From: Pseudochrobactrum sp. sp1633
GTDB lineage: Bacteria; Pseudomonadota; Alphaproteobacteria; Rhizobiales; Rhizobiaceae
Reading direction: 5' to 3'
Length of the DNA stretch: 64,000 bases
Assembly: GCF_030376605.1 (NCBI RefSeq)
Contig: NZ_JARRAE010000004.1
Span: 62,001 to 126,000, forward strand
This document shows, in pieces, positions 19,057 through 27,890 of the stretch. The notes under the pieces are model-generated. The model was not told the origin of the DNA, did not search any database, and saw only the letters and a program-made list of their open reading frames with translations. Within the stretch, counting starts at the first letter, position 1. Every line of letters starts with the position of its first letter. The position numbers and the translations under genes were made by a program.

Positions 19057-20079
19057 ATGATTACCGGCGCCCAAAATACACTCTTTCTACCCTTCGAGAA
19101 TGAAACGCTTGATCTGCCTCAGGCCGGAGAAAAATTTCTCTGCTTTGGCATCAGTGCCGACACTATGCTGAGCACAGAGTGGAAACAGGCACTGCATTGC
19201 ATTCAGCCATCCAGACCGGAGTGGCTGGCACTAAACAAAGCCGGTTTTCAGGTTACAGCGCAAATAACCGAGAATGAAACCTATGCCGGCGGCATGATTT
19301 TGCTCGGCAAACATCGCGGCCGCAATGAGGAATGGCTGGCATCCTTGCTAAGCCAAGTGAAGCCAGGAGGGCTGATCGTGATTGCCGGCGATAAAAAGCT
19401 CGGCATCGACAGCTTCCGCAAACGCAGCGATCAGATCGCAACCTCACTCGACCGCATGTCCAAAAACCACGCTGTGACCTACTGGATGATGCGCCCTGAG
19501 GCGATTGAGGCTGAAACCATACAAGACCTCATTCCGGAGAGAAAACGCGTAGATGAGCGTTTCTGGACGAAACCGGGCATGTTTTCACATGGTGAAATCG
19601 ACCGCGGTTCCGCTTTACTGGTGCCGCACCTCAAAAACGTCGCCTTTGGTCATGTAGCGGATTTGGGGGCTGGCTGGGGTTATCTCACCGCATGCTGTCT
19701 CGACAATCCGGCCAAAATCAGCCGTATTGATCTTTATGAAGCGGATTTTGAAGCGCTGGAAATTGCCAAAAGCAATCTGGCTGAACTCAACAGTTCAGTA
19801 CCGCTGCACTACTACTGGCATGATGTGGCTTCCGAGCCGATGACAGAAATTTATGACACGGTCATCAGCAATCCGCCGTTTCACACCGGCCGCAATACCG
19901 ATATTTCGCTTGGTCAAAGCTTTATCACCTCTGCTGCGAAACGTCTTAAATCCGGCGGCCGCCTGCTGATGGTGGCAAACCGCCAGCTACCCTATGAAGC
20001 TGTGCTGAAACAGCATTTCCGACAGGTCATGCCGCTGACCGATAAAGATGGTTTCAAAGTCATCGAGGCCCGCAAATAA
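19057..20079 (+). CDS. rsmC: RsmC-like SAM-dependent methyltransferase
   Basis: Probable 16S rRNA m2G1207 methyltransferase or close relative. It has the two-domain RsmC/RlmG architecture: a degenerate N-terminal methyltransferase-like domain (about 1-165) and a catalytic MTS domain (about 170-335) with SAM motif DLGAGWGYL from Asp202 and N272PPFHTG, the NPPF motif of N2-guanine or amino methyltransferases. At 340 residues it fits RsmC. Annotation as RlmG cannot be fully excluded. Followed by a bidirectional terminator shared with fabI. Confidence 0.85.
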   Translation: MITGAQNTLFLPFENETLDLPQAGEKFLCFGISADTMLSTEWKQALHCIQPSRPEWLALNKAGFQVTAQITENETYAGGMILLGKHRGRNEEWLASLLSQVKPGGLIVIAGDKKLGIDSFRKRSDQIATSLDRMSKNHAVTYWMMRPEAIEAETIQDLIPERKRVDERFWTKPGMFSHGEIDRGSALLVPHLKNVAFGHVADLGAGWGYLTACCLDNPAKISRIDLYEADFEALEIAKSNLAELNSSVPLHYYWHDVASEPMTEIYDTVISNPPFHTGRNTDISLGQSFITSAAKRLKSGGRLLMVANRQLPYEAVLKQHFRQVMPLTDKDGFKVIEARK

Positions 20080-20083
20080 AAAC

Positions 20084-20112
20084 AAAAAAGCCGCGCAATG
20101 CGCGGCTTTTTT
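20084..20112. terminator. Bidirectional terminator between rsmC-like gene and fabI
   Basis: AAAAAAGCCGCGC (20084-20096) pairs with GCGCGGCTTTTTT (20100-20112), loop AAT. A- and T-runs on the two sides suit the two convergent genes. Confidence 0.93.
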
Positions 20113-20130
20113 ATATCATATTCAGCAAAA

Positions 20131-20949
20131 TTATTCAGTGCCGGTCGCATCCGAGCTTTTCAGCTCATCAAGCGTTGGCATTGACACGATATTATAACCG
20201 GAATCCACAAAATGTACTTCACCGGTTACACCGCTCGACAGGTCAGACAGCAGATAAAGGGCTGACTTGCCCACATCATCAATATCAACCGTGCGGCGCA
20301 ATGGCGAATTGCGGCGCTGATACGAGAAGATTGCGCGGGCATCACCGATACCGGCACCAGCCAGCGTGCGCACAGGACCTGCGGAAATCGCGTTAACGCG
20401 AATACCCTGCGGACCAAAATCAGCCGCCAGATAACGAACCATAGCTTCAAGAGCGGCCTTGGCCACACCCATCACATTGTAATTCGGAATTGTACGGGTT
20501 GAGCCGCCATAGGTCAGCGTCAGGATCGAGCCACCGTCTTTCATCAGTTTTTCAGCGCGTTGAGCAACTTCTGTGAAAGAATAGGCTGAAATCACCATCG
20601 TGCGGCTGAAATTTTCGCGGGTGGTGACATCCGCATAACGGCCTTTGAGCTCCGTCTTGTCGGAAAAACCAATGGCGTGAACGATAAAATCGAGCTTGCC
20701 CCACTTCTTTTCGATCTCGTCAAAAACCGCATCAACCGTTGCAATGTCTTCAACATCGCAAGGCAGAACCAGATCAGAACCGACCTGCTCTGCCAAAGGT
20801 TTTACGCGCTTACCAAGTGCATCACCCTGATAGGTAAAAGCCAGCTCGGCGCCCTGATCGGAGAGTTGTTTTGCAATACCCCAAGCGAGAGAATGGTTGT
20901 TCGCGACACCCATAATCAGGCCGCGTTTGCCCTTCATAATACCCTGCAT
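20131..20949 (-). CDS. fabI: Enoyl-[acyl-carrier-protein] reductase (NADH)
   Basis: Last reductive step of the type II fatty acid elongation cycle. SDR fold with the FabI signature GVANNHSLAWGIA for the cofactor and catalytic Tyr157-x6-Lys164 in PNYNVMGVAK; Tyr147 is also conserved. 272 residues, the usual length. GGAGAGAGAG precedes the ATG. Twelve bases downstream of fabB, so part of the fabA-fabB-fabI unit on the minus strand. Confidence 0.96.
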   Translation of the reverse strand: MQGIMKGKRGLIMGVANNHSLAWGIAKQLSDQGAELAFTYQGDALGKRVKPLAEQVGSDLVLPCDVEDIATVDAVFDEIEKKWGKLDFIVHAIGFSDKTELKGRYADVTTRENFSRTMVISAYSFTEVAQRAEKLMKDGGSILTLTYGGSTRTIPNYNVMGVAKAALEAMVRYLAADFGPQGIRVNAISAGPVRTLAGAGIGDARAIFSYQRRNSPLRRTVDIDDVGKSALYLLSDLSSGVTGEVHFVDSGYNIVSMPTLDELKSSDATGTE

Positions 20950-20961
20950 ACTCTCTCTCCG

Positions 20962-22185
20962 TCAGCCCTGATAACGCTGGAAAACCAACGTTGCGTTTGT
21001 TCCACCAAAACCGAAGGAGTTGGACAGTACCGTGTTAATTTCAGCATTATCAATGCGCTTGAGCACAATCGGCATATCCGCAAAATCCGGATCAAGTTCA
21101 TCAATATGTGCGCTCTCGCAAATGAAGTTATTATGCATCATCAGCAGCGAATAGATTGCTTCCTGAACGCCTGTGGCGCCCAGCGAGTGGCCGGTCAGCG
21201 ATTTGGTGGCCGCAATCGGCGGGCAGGCATCGCCTGAGCCGAAAACTTTACGGATCGCTTCAATTTCCGGTGCATCGCCCGCAGGGGTCGATGTGGCATG
21301 CGGATTGATATAGTCAATCTTGCCCTTCACAGTTGAAAGCGCCATACGCATGCAGCGCTCCGCACCTTCACCGGATGGCGCAACCATATCGTAGCCGTCA
21401 GAAGTGGCGCCGTAGCCCACAACTTCACCATAAATTTTGGCACCGCGCGCCAGCGCTGTTTCCAGATCTTCCAGCACCAGTACACCGGCACCACCGGCAA
21501 TCACAAAACCGTCGCGGTTTTTGTCATAGGCGCGGGATGCACGTTCCGGCGTATCATTATATTTCGATGACATGGCGCCCATAGCGTCAAACAGCACCGA
21601 CAAGGTCCAGTCGAGATCCTCACAGCCACCGGCAAACATACGATCCTGTTTGCCGTACTGGATCATCTCAACCGCGTTGCCAATACAATGATTGGACGTC
21701 GCACAGGCCGAAGAGATCGAGTAGTTAATACCCTTGATCTTGAAGAAAGTGGCCATTGTTGCAGAAGCCGTGGAGCTCATGGCTTTCGGCACGGCAAAAG
21801 GACCAACGCGCTTCGGGCCCTTTTCACGGGTGATATCAGCGGAATCAACAATCGTGCGTGTTGATGGACCGCCGGAACCCATGATAATGCCGGTACGCTC
21901 GTTGGAAACCTGCTCTTCGCTCAGGCCCGCATCGGCAATCGCCTGATCCATAGCCACATGATTCCATGCAGTGCCACGGCCATGAAAACGCATTGCACGG
22001 CGATCAACCAGCGCTTCAACATCGATCTGCGGCGCACCGGAAACCTGACAGCGGAAGCCAAGTTCGGCCTGATCTTCAGCCCGACGGATACCCGATCTGG
22101 CTTCGCGCAAGGAGGTCAATACCTCATCGGTATTATTGCCAATTGAGGATACAATCCCCATTCCGGTAACGACAACACGCCGCAT
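20962..22185 (-). CDS. fabB: 3-oxoacyl-[acyl-carrier-protein] synthase I
   Basis: Condensing enzyme that elongates the unsaturated branch made by FabA. The Cys-His-His triad is Cys161 ([10 protein letters not shown]), His296 ([11 protein letters not shown]) and His333 (GHSLGATG). 407 residues. SD AAAGGAG precedes the ATG. Fixed order fabA-fabB-fabI next to irr supports FabB rather than FabF. Confidence 0.96.
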   Translation of the reverse strand: MRRVVVTGMGIVSSIGNNTDEVLTSLREARSGIRRAEDQAELGFRCQVSGAPQIDVEALVDRRAMRFHGRGTAWNHVAMDQAIADAGLSEEQVSNERTGIIMGSGGPSTRTIVDSADITREKGPKRVGPFAVPKAMSSTASATMATFFKIKGINYSISSACATSNHCIGNAVEMIQYGKQDRMFAGGCEDLDWTLSVLFDAMGAMSSKYNDTPERASRAYDKNRDGFVIAGGAGVLVLEDLETALARGAKIYGEVVGYGATSDGYDMVAPSGEGAERCMRMALSTVKGKIDYINPHATSTPAGDAPEIEAIRKVFGSGDACPPIAATKSLTGHSLGATGVQEAIYSLLMMHNNFICESAHIDELDPDFADMPIVLKRIDNAEINTVLSNSFGFGGTNATLVFQRYQG

Positions 22186-22370
22186 TGAAATCTCCTTTGC
22201 ACCAATGCCGTAGGTGACGGCCCGCTTTCAGGGCTGCCCCTATTTGCGGTAACATAGGTGCGATCTTTGCATATTTTGAGTGCGACCACATGAAATCTGT
22301 TAAATTTAATGTGGTCGCAGCCGTGAATGATAGATGTTCAGCGCCTTATTGTCCGTCGCTGTCTTTAGAC

Positions 22371-22886
22371 TTACGCCTCGCTGTCTTTCGACAGGCCAAC
22401 GCGCAGATCAGAAGCTTTATAGATTGTTTCGCCGTCTGCTTTCAACCAGCCGTCAGCAGTGCCCAGAACAAGGCGACCGCGCATCACGCGCTTGAAGTCG
22501 ATACCATATTGCAGAAGCTTGGTATGCGGACGCACCATGCCTTTGAACTTCACTTCACCGGTGGACAGCGCCATACCGCGACCCGGCTCACCGAGCCAGC
22601 CGAGGAAGAAGCCGGTCAGCTGCCACATGCCGTCGAGGCCGAGACAGCCAGGCATGATCGGATTGCCCTGAAAATGGCAAGGGAAATACCAGTCGTCCGG
22701 GCTTACATCGTATTCAGCACGGATATAGCCCTTATCAAACTCACCACCGGTTTCGGAGATTTCGGTGATGCGGTGCACCATCAGCATCGGCGGCAGAGGC
22801 AGCTGGGCATTGCCCGGGCCAAACATTTCACCGCGAGCGCAGCTGAGAAGCTCCTCATATCCGTAACTAGACTTCTGCTCTGCCAT
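22371..22886 (-). CDS. fabA: 3-hydroxydecanoyl-ACP dehydratase/isomerase
   Basis: Introduces the cis double bond at the C10 stage of anaerobic unsaturated fatty acid synthesis. Hot-dog fold; active-site His71 and Asp85 in [19 protein letters not shown]. The ATG at 22886 ([14 protein letters not shown]) has GGAG at the right distance and gives 171 residues; the track of the frame runs 12 bases further. A 184-base spacer separates it from fabB, and a palindrome at 22933-22948 lies in its leader. Confidence 0.96.
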   Translation of the reverse strand: MAEQKSSYGYEELLSCARGEMFGPGNAQLPLPPMLMVHRITEISETGGEFDKGYIRAEYDVSPDDWYFPCHFQGNPIMPGCLGLDGMWQLTGFFLGWLGEPGRGMALSTGEVKFKGMVRPHTKLLQYGIDFKRVMRGRLVLGTADGWLKADGETIYKASDLRVGLSKDSEA

Positions 22887-22932
22887 TACCGACTCCAATC
22901 ATTTATCTGTCTGTTGTCTGTTTGGCCCTGAG

Positions 22933-22948
22933 CGAACATCCATGTTCG
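22933..22948. promoter_or_regulatory. 16-base palindrome in the fabA-irr divergent region
   Basis: CGAACAT-CC-ATGTTCG, perfect, 47 bases before fabA and about 210 before irr. It is either an operator or a leader hairpin for fabA. The half sites do not have the alphaproteobacterial LexA spacing. Confidence 0.4.
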
Positions 22949-23158
22949 TCAGGTTCAGACAAAATCTTTGCACACCCCTAACACAGAGTGTTTCCTGCTG
23001 TAAAATACCCGCAAGAAACTATTTGCCTGTCAAGATATACAGGAATAGCTATTGCCAGTCATTCGTTCAGCGCATATATCAATCTTGTGACAGGATGGGC
23101 AACAGCCCTTAAGCATTAAATTTGAACGAATTTGACACAAGCTTCTGACAGGTCAGTG

Positions 23159-23596
23159 ATGAATATTCATTCCTCCCATGCCAGCAACGCTTCGATTGAG
23201 GAGCGCCTAAGGGTCGCCGGTCTCAGACCGACGCGCCAGCGGGTTGCGCTTGCCAGCCTGATTTACGCTCACGGCGACCGCCATCTTTCCGCAGAAGAAC
23301 TGCATGAAGAAGCCGTTTTCGCTGCCGTTCCGGTCTCGCTTGCCACCGTTTATAATACGCTGCACCAGTTTACAGAAGCCGGTATGCTACGCATTATTTC
23401 GGTTGAAGGTTCGAAAACCTATTTCGACACCAATATTTCCGATCACCATCACTTCTTTGTGGAAGGCGAGAATATTGTTTTCGATATTCCCGATGGTGAG
23501 GGCGGTCAGCCAGTGGTCAGTAATCTTCCAAAAGCCCCTGAAGGCATGGAAATCGTCAATGTTGACGTCATTGTGCGGTTACGTCGTAAGGACTGA
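23159..23596 (+). CDS. irr: Iron response regulator Irr (Fur family)
   Basis: Haem-responsive Fur-family regulator that controls iron and haem genes in Rhizobiales. Winged-helix domain about residues 12-90 (LRPTRQRVALASLI, VSLATVYNTLHQF), dimerisation domain after it. The three-His haem-linked motif is at 96-98 (SDHHHFF). The ATG at 23159 gives 145 residues; a GTG at 23156 and a TTG at 23132 are also in frame. Location opposite fabA is the usual rhizobial one. No obvious ICE box was seen in front of it. Confidence 0.9.
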   Translation: MNIHSSHASNASIEERLRVAGLRPTRQRVALASLIYAHGDRHLSAEELHEEAVFAAVPVSLATVYNTLHQFTEAGMLRIISVEGSKTYFDTNISDHHHFFVEGENIVFDIPDGEGGQPVVSNLPKAPEGMEIVNVDVIVRLRRKD

Positions 23597-23650
23597 TACC
23601 ACACGGGTAGACGCGATTGCGCACCTACGCCACAAAGACTGACACCGGAT

Positions 23651-24466
23651 TTATTTTTCCGTCTCTGATGTATTGATATCGCGTCCCAGCAAAGAGCTGT
23701 GCAGCATCTCTGCCACGCGCTCTTCCATAATACGCGCCAGTTCCTTGCGGCTGGTTCCGGCCGTCACGCTTACCGGCTCACCGAAGCGTATCTCCACATC
23801 AATCGCGCCCTCTTTGAGCACCCCTTTAAGATGCGGCATCAATTGTACATCACCCGGCCATGAAGCGATCGGCCGATGGAACCGTCCCATCGGCATGCCG
23901 TGAATTCCCGTATAGGCAATCGAGACCGGCTGCACGATCACCTTTTCTTCACCAGTCTCGCGGATTGCCGCATGGGCGGCACCAAACAGCGATGTTTTGA
24001 ACGGCAGCACACGGTTACCGTCTGAAGTGGTTCCTTCGGGAAACAGTACCATCGCATCGCCGCCCGCCAGACGCAGGGCAATATCCGAGGCCTGTTGCGC
24101 TGTCCGGCCCTTTTTCTCACGCTCGACAAAGACAGTACGTTGTAGAACCGCGAATGTGCCAAAAACAGGCCATTTGCGCACTTCAGATTTGGCGATGAAG
24201 CAAACATTGGCAACGGAGGATAAAACGACAATATCGCTCCACGACACATGGTTTGAAACCAGCAGTAACGGGCGTTCCTTTACAATGTCGCCGTGTACTT
24301 TTACCCGAAAGCCGAGCAACCATGCCGCAATCCGATGGAAAAACCGTGGCAAACTCTGCTGCCAGCCAAGCCGTGCTTTAACAAAGAGATACTGAAACGG
24401 TACCAGCGACACGACAAGGCTGAAAAACAGACCGAGAATAATCGTAATACGGATAAGGCCGATCAT
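23651..24466 (-). CDS. 1-acyl-sn-glycerol-3-phosphate acyltransferase family (PlsC/OlsA-like)
   Basis: Membrane-anchored acyltransferase for phosphatidic acid or ornithine lipid synthesis. An N-terminal hydrophobic helix (about 5-30) is followed by the catalytic NHxxxxD motif (His73, Asp78 in SNHVSWSD) and the glycerol-phosphate-binding FPEGTTSDGN. 271 residues. In several Rhizobiales the protein at this position, near tsaB and rimI, is OlsA, so lyso-ornithine lipid acylation is as possible as phosphatidic acid formation. Starts within the last bases of rimI (4-base overlap). Confidence 0.85.
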   Translation of the reverse strand: MIGLIRITIILGLFFSLVVSLVPFQYLFVKARLGWQQSLPRFFHRIAAWLLGFRVKVHGDIVKERPLLLVSNHVSWSDIVVLSSVANVCFIAKSEVRKWPVFGTFAVLQRTVFVEREKKGRTAQQASDIALRLAGGDAMVLFPEGTTSDGNRVLPFKTSLFGAAHAAIRETGEEKVIVQPVSIAYTGIHGMPMGRFHRPIASWPGDVQLMPHLKGVLKEGAIDVEIRFGEPVSVTAGTSRKELARIMEERVAEMLHSSLLGRDINTSETEK

Positions 24467-24963
24467 GGCAGCACAATTTTTTGCTGAAACTGCCGGCGCA
24501 AAACCAATGCACCGCTGCGCCCCTGCTCAGTCTCATAATAAGCCGGACGATGACCGACCTGAATGAAACCAAGACGCCGGTACAATGCCTGCGCTGCCAC
24601 ATTGCTCTCGTCAACTTCCAAAAACAGGCTTTCAGCCCGTTCATGATGCAAATGTCGTAATACGGCTTCCATCAGTTCGCGCCCGATGCCGCGGCGCTGA
24701 AAGGCGGAAGAAACAGCAATGGTCAGAATTTCCGCTTCGCCTGCAACCAGCCGCGCCAGCACAAAACCGGCACTTTGACCGGGCTTACCCACAGGGCGGG
24801 CAATAAAGCCGAATATATTGCCCTGCGAGAGCATACCCGCAAAATCTTCCTCGCTCCATGCATGGTGAAAAGCCGGTGCGTGCAAGTCCGCAAGTTCAGG
24901 GCAATGCGCCTGCACCAGCGCTTCCAAGGCAAAACTTTGCCGCGAGAAAGGAAGACTAATCAT
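24463..24963 (-). CDS. rimI: Ribosomal-protein-alanine N-acetyltransferase RimI-like
   Basis: GNAT acetyltransferase, in E. coli acetylating the N-terminus of S18. Acetyl-CoA loop FQRRGIGRELMEAVL with the R/QxxGxG/A pattern is at about residues 88-102; C-terminal VDESNVAAQALYRRLGF is characteristic. 166 residues. Overlaps tsaB upstream and plsC downstream by 4 bases each, indicating one coupled transcript. Confidence 0.88.
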   Translation of the reverse strand: MISLPFSRQSFALEALVQAHCPELADLHAPAFHHAWSEEDFAGMLSQGNIFGFIARPVGKPGQSAGFVLARLVAGEAEILTIAVSSAFQRRGIGRELMEAVLRHLHHERAESLFLEVDESNVAAQALYRRLGFIQVGHRPAYYETEQGRSGALVLRRQFQQKIVLP

Positions 24964-25676
24964 TCATGCTCCTGATTCTTCTGCCCGTTATTACCAGACT
25001 GAAGGCGGGGCAGTGCAAATCCGGTTTGCGGTTTCACATCAGGCCCGCGCATGTAAAGCGGCTCAGGCGGTATGCCCGCATCCCGCCCGGCTGCAAGGTG
25101 TGCAAATGTGCTGATGGAAGCGGAAGCACTGGTTCCCGTAATCTTACGCTCACGGCCTTCCGCAGCGCTGAGCTGCTGCGCGGCACTGCCATACAGCGCA
25201 TAATCTGCTCCCAGCTGCTCCAAGACCTGCAACAATTCCGTCTCACTGCCAGCAACCGGATTGGTTGCCGGAGAGCCGTCTGCCGCAAAACCCTGCGCAT
25301 AAATATCACCGCGATAGGCAGACAGTGCAATCAGCACCGGCTGCGCCTGCGCAACGGCCTGTGCCTCACAGGCAAGCGCTTCAAAACCGCTCACACCGAC
25401 AACGGGACAAGACAGCGCCAGACCAAAACCGCGCGCAGCAGAGACACCAACACGCACCCCTGTAAAGGAACCGGGGCCGATATTAACCGCTACACGGCTC
25501 ACAGTATTGCGGGCAATTTTTGCGGTCTCAAAACACTGCGCAACATAGTCCAGCAGAACCTCTGCATGGCCTTTGCCAATGTCATGGCTGACCTCAGCAA
25601 GAATCTGCTGTGTATGCGGGTCATAGAGGGCAACGGCGCACATGCTGCCGGCGGTATCGAGCGCGAGAATAGTCAT
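24960..25676 (-). CDS. tsaB: tRNA threonylcarbamoyladenosine biosynthesis protein TsaB
   Basis: Partner of TsaD in t6A37 modification of ANN-decoding tRNAs. ASKHA-fold: LALDTAGSMCAVAL at the N-terminus and the family motif VAVNIGPGSFTGVRVGVSAARG around residues 63-85. 238 residues, with a variable C-terminal tail. First gene of the tsaB-rimI-plsC unit. Confidence 0.92.
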   Translation of the reverse strand: MTILALDTAGSMCAVALYDPHTQQILAEVSHDIGKGHAEVLLDYVAQCFETAKIARNTVSRVAVNIGPGSFTGVRVGVSAARGFGLALSCPVVGVSGFEALACEAQAVAQAQPVLIALSAYRGDIYAQGFAADGSPATNPVAGSETELLQVLEQLGADYALYGSAAQQLSAAEGRERKITGTSASASISTFAHLAAGRDAGIPPEPLYMRGPDVKPQTGFALPRLQSGNNGQKNQEHE

Positions 25677-25843
25677 GATTTACGACCTAAAGCAGATTGC
25701 ACGCTCCGGCAAGTACAGGCAGATCAGCAGTGCTAAAATTTCATGCCGGAGCCCTGTCACGATCACGCCCATCTCCCTGCATTATAACGCAAAATATTCC
25801 TTCAAGCCCTTTAAAACACAGGGAACAACCCTACCTGTAAGAC

Positions 25844-25857
25844 GTTATGTACATAAC
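25844..25857. promoter_or_regulatory. Perfect 14-base palindrome upstream of dps
   Basis: GTTATGTACATAAC, centred about 100 bases before the dps start. Candidate binding site for a dimeric regulator of dps; it does not look like a Fur box. The rest of the 274-base tsaB-dps gap shows nothing else I can name. Confidence 0.45.
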
Positions 25858-25950
25858 AGCATTTTACTGCATCCAGTTTCTTACACTGTCCTCTCCCGAC
25901 AGTTTTTCAGACGAATGAAGAGTTTGTCCCTTCGATAAAAGGAAATTGCT

Positions 25951-26448
25951 ATGTCTGCACCAAAACTTAAAAATCATCCGACAAAAAATAATCTGCCGAC
26001 CAATGCCAAAACTACGGTCATTGCCCTGCTGAACAAAAATCTGGCTGCGATCATTGATCTTGCGCTGATTACCAAGCAGGCACACTGGAACCTCAAAGGC
26101 ATTCAGTTCATTGCCGTGCATGAAATGCTGGATACATTCCGCACCGATCTTGATGAGCATTCTGACACGATTGCAGAACGTATTGCCCAGCTTGGCGGCA
26201 CAGCGCTCGGCACCACGCAGAATGTTGCTGAGGCGAGCATTCTCAAACCTTATCCGGATGATATTTATGCGATCAAAGATCATCTCAACGCCTTGATCAC
26301 ACATTACGGTGAAGTAGCAAATCTGGTGCGGCAATCCATCAAAGATGCAGCGGAAGCCGGAGATGATAACAGTGCCGACATTCTGACCGGCGCATCCCGC
26401 AGCCTTGATAAAGCGCTATGGTTTCTCGAAGCGCATATTCAGGAATAA
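25951..26448 (+). CDS. dps: DNA starvation/stationary phase protection protein Dps
   Basis: Ferritin-like dodecamer that oxidises and stores iron and can coat DNA. The intersubunit ferroxidase ligands match E. coli Dps in spacing: His45 (KQAHWN), His57, Asp61, Asp72 and Glu76. The Lys-rich N-terminus (SAPKLKNHPTKNN) fits DNA binding. SD AAAAGGAAA precedes the ATG; 165 residues. Divergent from the tsaB unit and ended by a terminator. Confidence 0.95.
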   Translation: MSAPKLKNHPTKNNLPTNAKTTVIALLNKNLAAIIDLALITKQAHWNLKGIQFIAVHEMLDTFRTDLDEHSDTIAERIAQLGGTALGTTQNVAEASILKPYPDDIYAIKDHLNALITHYGEVANLVRQSIKDAAEAGDDNSADILTGASRSLDKALWFLEAHIQE

Positions 26449-26466
26449 TCAGAACAGACTTACCAC

Positions 26467-26497
26467 ACACCGCCTGTCCCAAAACAGGCGGTGTTTT
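26467..26497 (+). terminator. Rho-independent terminator after dps
   Basis: ACACCGCCTGT (26467-26477) pairs with ACAGGCGGTGT (26484-26494), loop CCCAAA, followed by TTT. Confidence 0.9.
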
Positions 26498-26511
26498 AAA
26501 TTGGCGGTAAT

Positions 26512-27729
26512 TTAAAGCGCGTCCGCAATGGCCTGAAAGACAACAATGCTTTCATCTTTCATTTTCTGGCCATCTTTATTGTAATCCGCATAGGCGGAAG
26601 TTTTGGCAATCACCACTTTGTGCTCAGGATTGACGTAGATAAACTGCCCGTAAATACCGACAGCGACAAAATCCCCCTGCGGTTTCCCCGGTATCCACCA
26701 CTGATAGCCATAGCCCAGCGGCTTGCCCTGCACAGGATCATCCCTGCCCGGCATCAGATGCGGCGCATCCGGCGTGACAGAGGCATGTACCCATTCGGCC
26801 GGTACCAGTTGCTCGCCTTTGAAATTGCGCCCTTCATTCATATAAAGCAGGCCGAAACGCGCGTAATCGCGCAAAACAGCATTCAGCCCGCCTGCCGAGA
26901 CTGCATCACCCTTTGCATCAGCCAGCCAATAGACATCAGCCTCTGCTCCCAGATGCGACCATAATTTTTCCTTGAAATAATCAGTCATCGGTTTACCGGT
27001 TGCGCCCTCCAGAACCATGGACAGCACCTGCGTATCGGCGGACACATAAATATTGACCGTGCCCTGCTGCCTCACTTTCTGCAGATGAGCAGTGAAATCT
27101 TTCACCGAACCGGTCAAAATCTGGATAATGTAGCGCACAATATCGGATGAGAGATCGCCATAATCCTCGTTAAACCCGATGCCTGAAGACATTTGCAGCG
27201 CGTTCTTGACGCTCACCCCTTTATAGCCGCCCTCCGCCAGTTGCGGTGCGTAATGATCGACGGTCTGATGGATATCGATCAGACCATCCCGCACGGCATT
27301 GCCGATCAGAAATGAAATCGTGGATTTCGACATCGACATGGCGATTGCCTGCGTTGCAGCCGTATTGCCCCGTTCATAGCGCTCATAGGCAACTGCACCG
27401 TCCTTCAGCACGATGAAGCCGGTTGTCTGTGTGCGTTCCAGCCAGTCAGCGACCCGTTTTGTCTCTCCCTGATAAAGATAGGTTTCAGGCAAAGGTTTTT
27501 CATTCTGCGGCAAGGGGCTGACTTCGCCGCTCTGTTCTACACGGATAGACGGGTAGATTTTATAAAGTGAGCGAAAATTAGCATCAATCACATCGGGCTT
27601 GAATGTATTGGCATATTGATAGACCGCATAATATTCGTGAATTTGCTTACGGAAAACAAAGCCCACACCTGCCGCGATAATCAGCAACAGAGCCAGGCTA
27701 TATAAGCTAATGCGCAGCGATCTTTTCAT
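26512..27729 (-). CDS. Membrane-anchored serine hydrolase, beta-lactamase class C fold
   Basis: Serine hydrolase of the beta-lactamase/penicillin-binding family (also 6-aminohexanoate-dimer hydrolase-like). An N-terminal membrane helix (about 8-27) places the rest in the periplasm. The nucleophile motif SxxK is Ser132-M-S-Lys135. The second motif looks altered (YVSADTQVLSMVLE where many family members have YSN), and the KTG-equivalent is probably GIYGQ near the C-terminus. ATG at 27729 is chosen, 405 residues. The substrate cannot be told from sequence; it need not confer drug resistance. Confidence 0.82.
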   Translation of the reverse strand: MKRSLRISLYSLALLLIIAAGVGFVFRKQIHEYYAVYQYANTFKPDVIDANFRSLYKIYPSIRVEQSGEVSPLPQNEKPLPETYLYQGETKRVADWLERTQTTGFIVLKDGAVAYERYERGNTAATQAIAMSMSKSTISFLIGNAVRDGLIDIHQTVDHYAPQLAEGGYKGVSVKNALQMSSGIGFNEDYGDLSSDIVRYIIQILTGSVKDFTAHLQKVRQQGTVNIYVSADTQVLSMVLEGATGKPMTDYFKEKLWSHLGAEADVYWLADAKGDAVSAGGLNAVLRDYARFGLLYMNEGRNFKGEQLVPAEWVHASVTPDAPHLMPGRDDPVQGKPLGYGYQWWIPGKPQGDFVAVGIYGQFIYVNPEHKVVIAKTSAYADYNKDGQKMKDESIVVFQAIADAL

Positions 27730-27890
27730 GATGCAGCCCCTCTCGACACAATTATCAGCCCGCATACGATAAACCGGATTATCGCTCCGGCAAGCTGCAA
27801 TTCCCGAAATGCTTTTAAAAATAAAATAGCCGCCGCTTGTTAAAAAAAGCGGCAGCTATTGTTATGAAAATATCGGGAATTCAGATTTTA

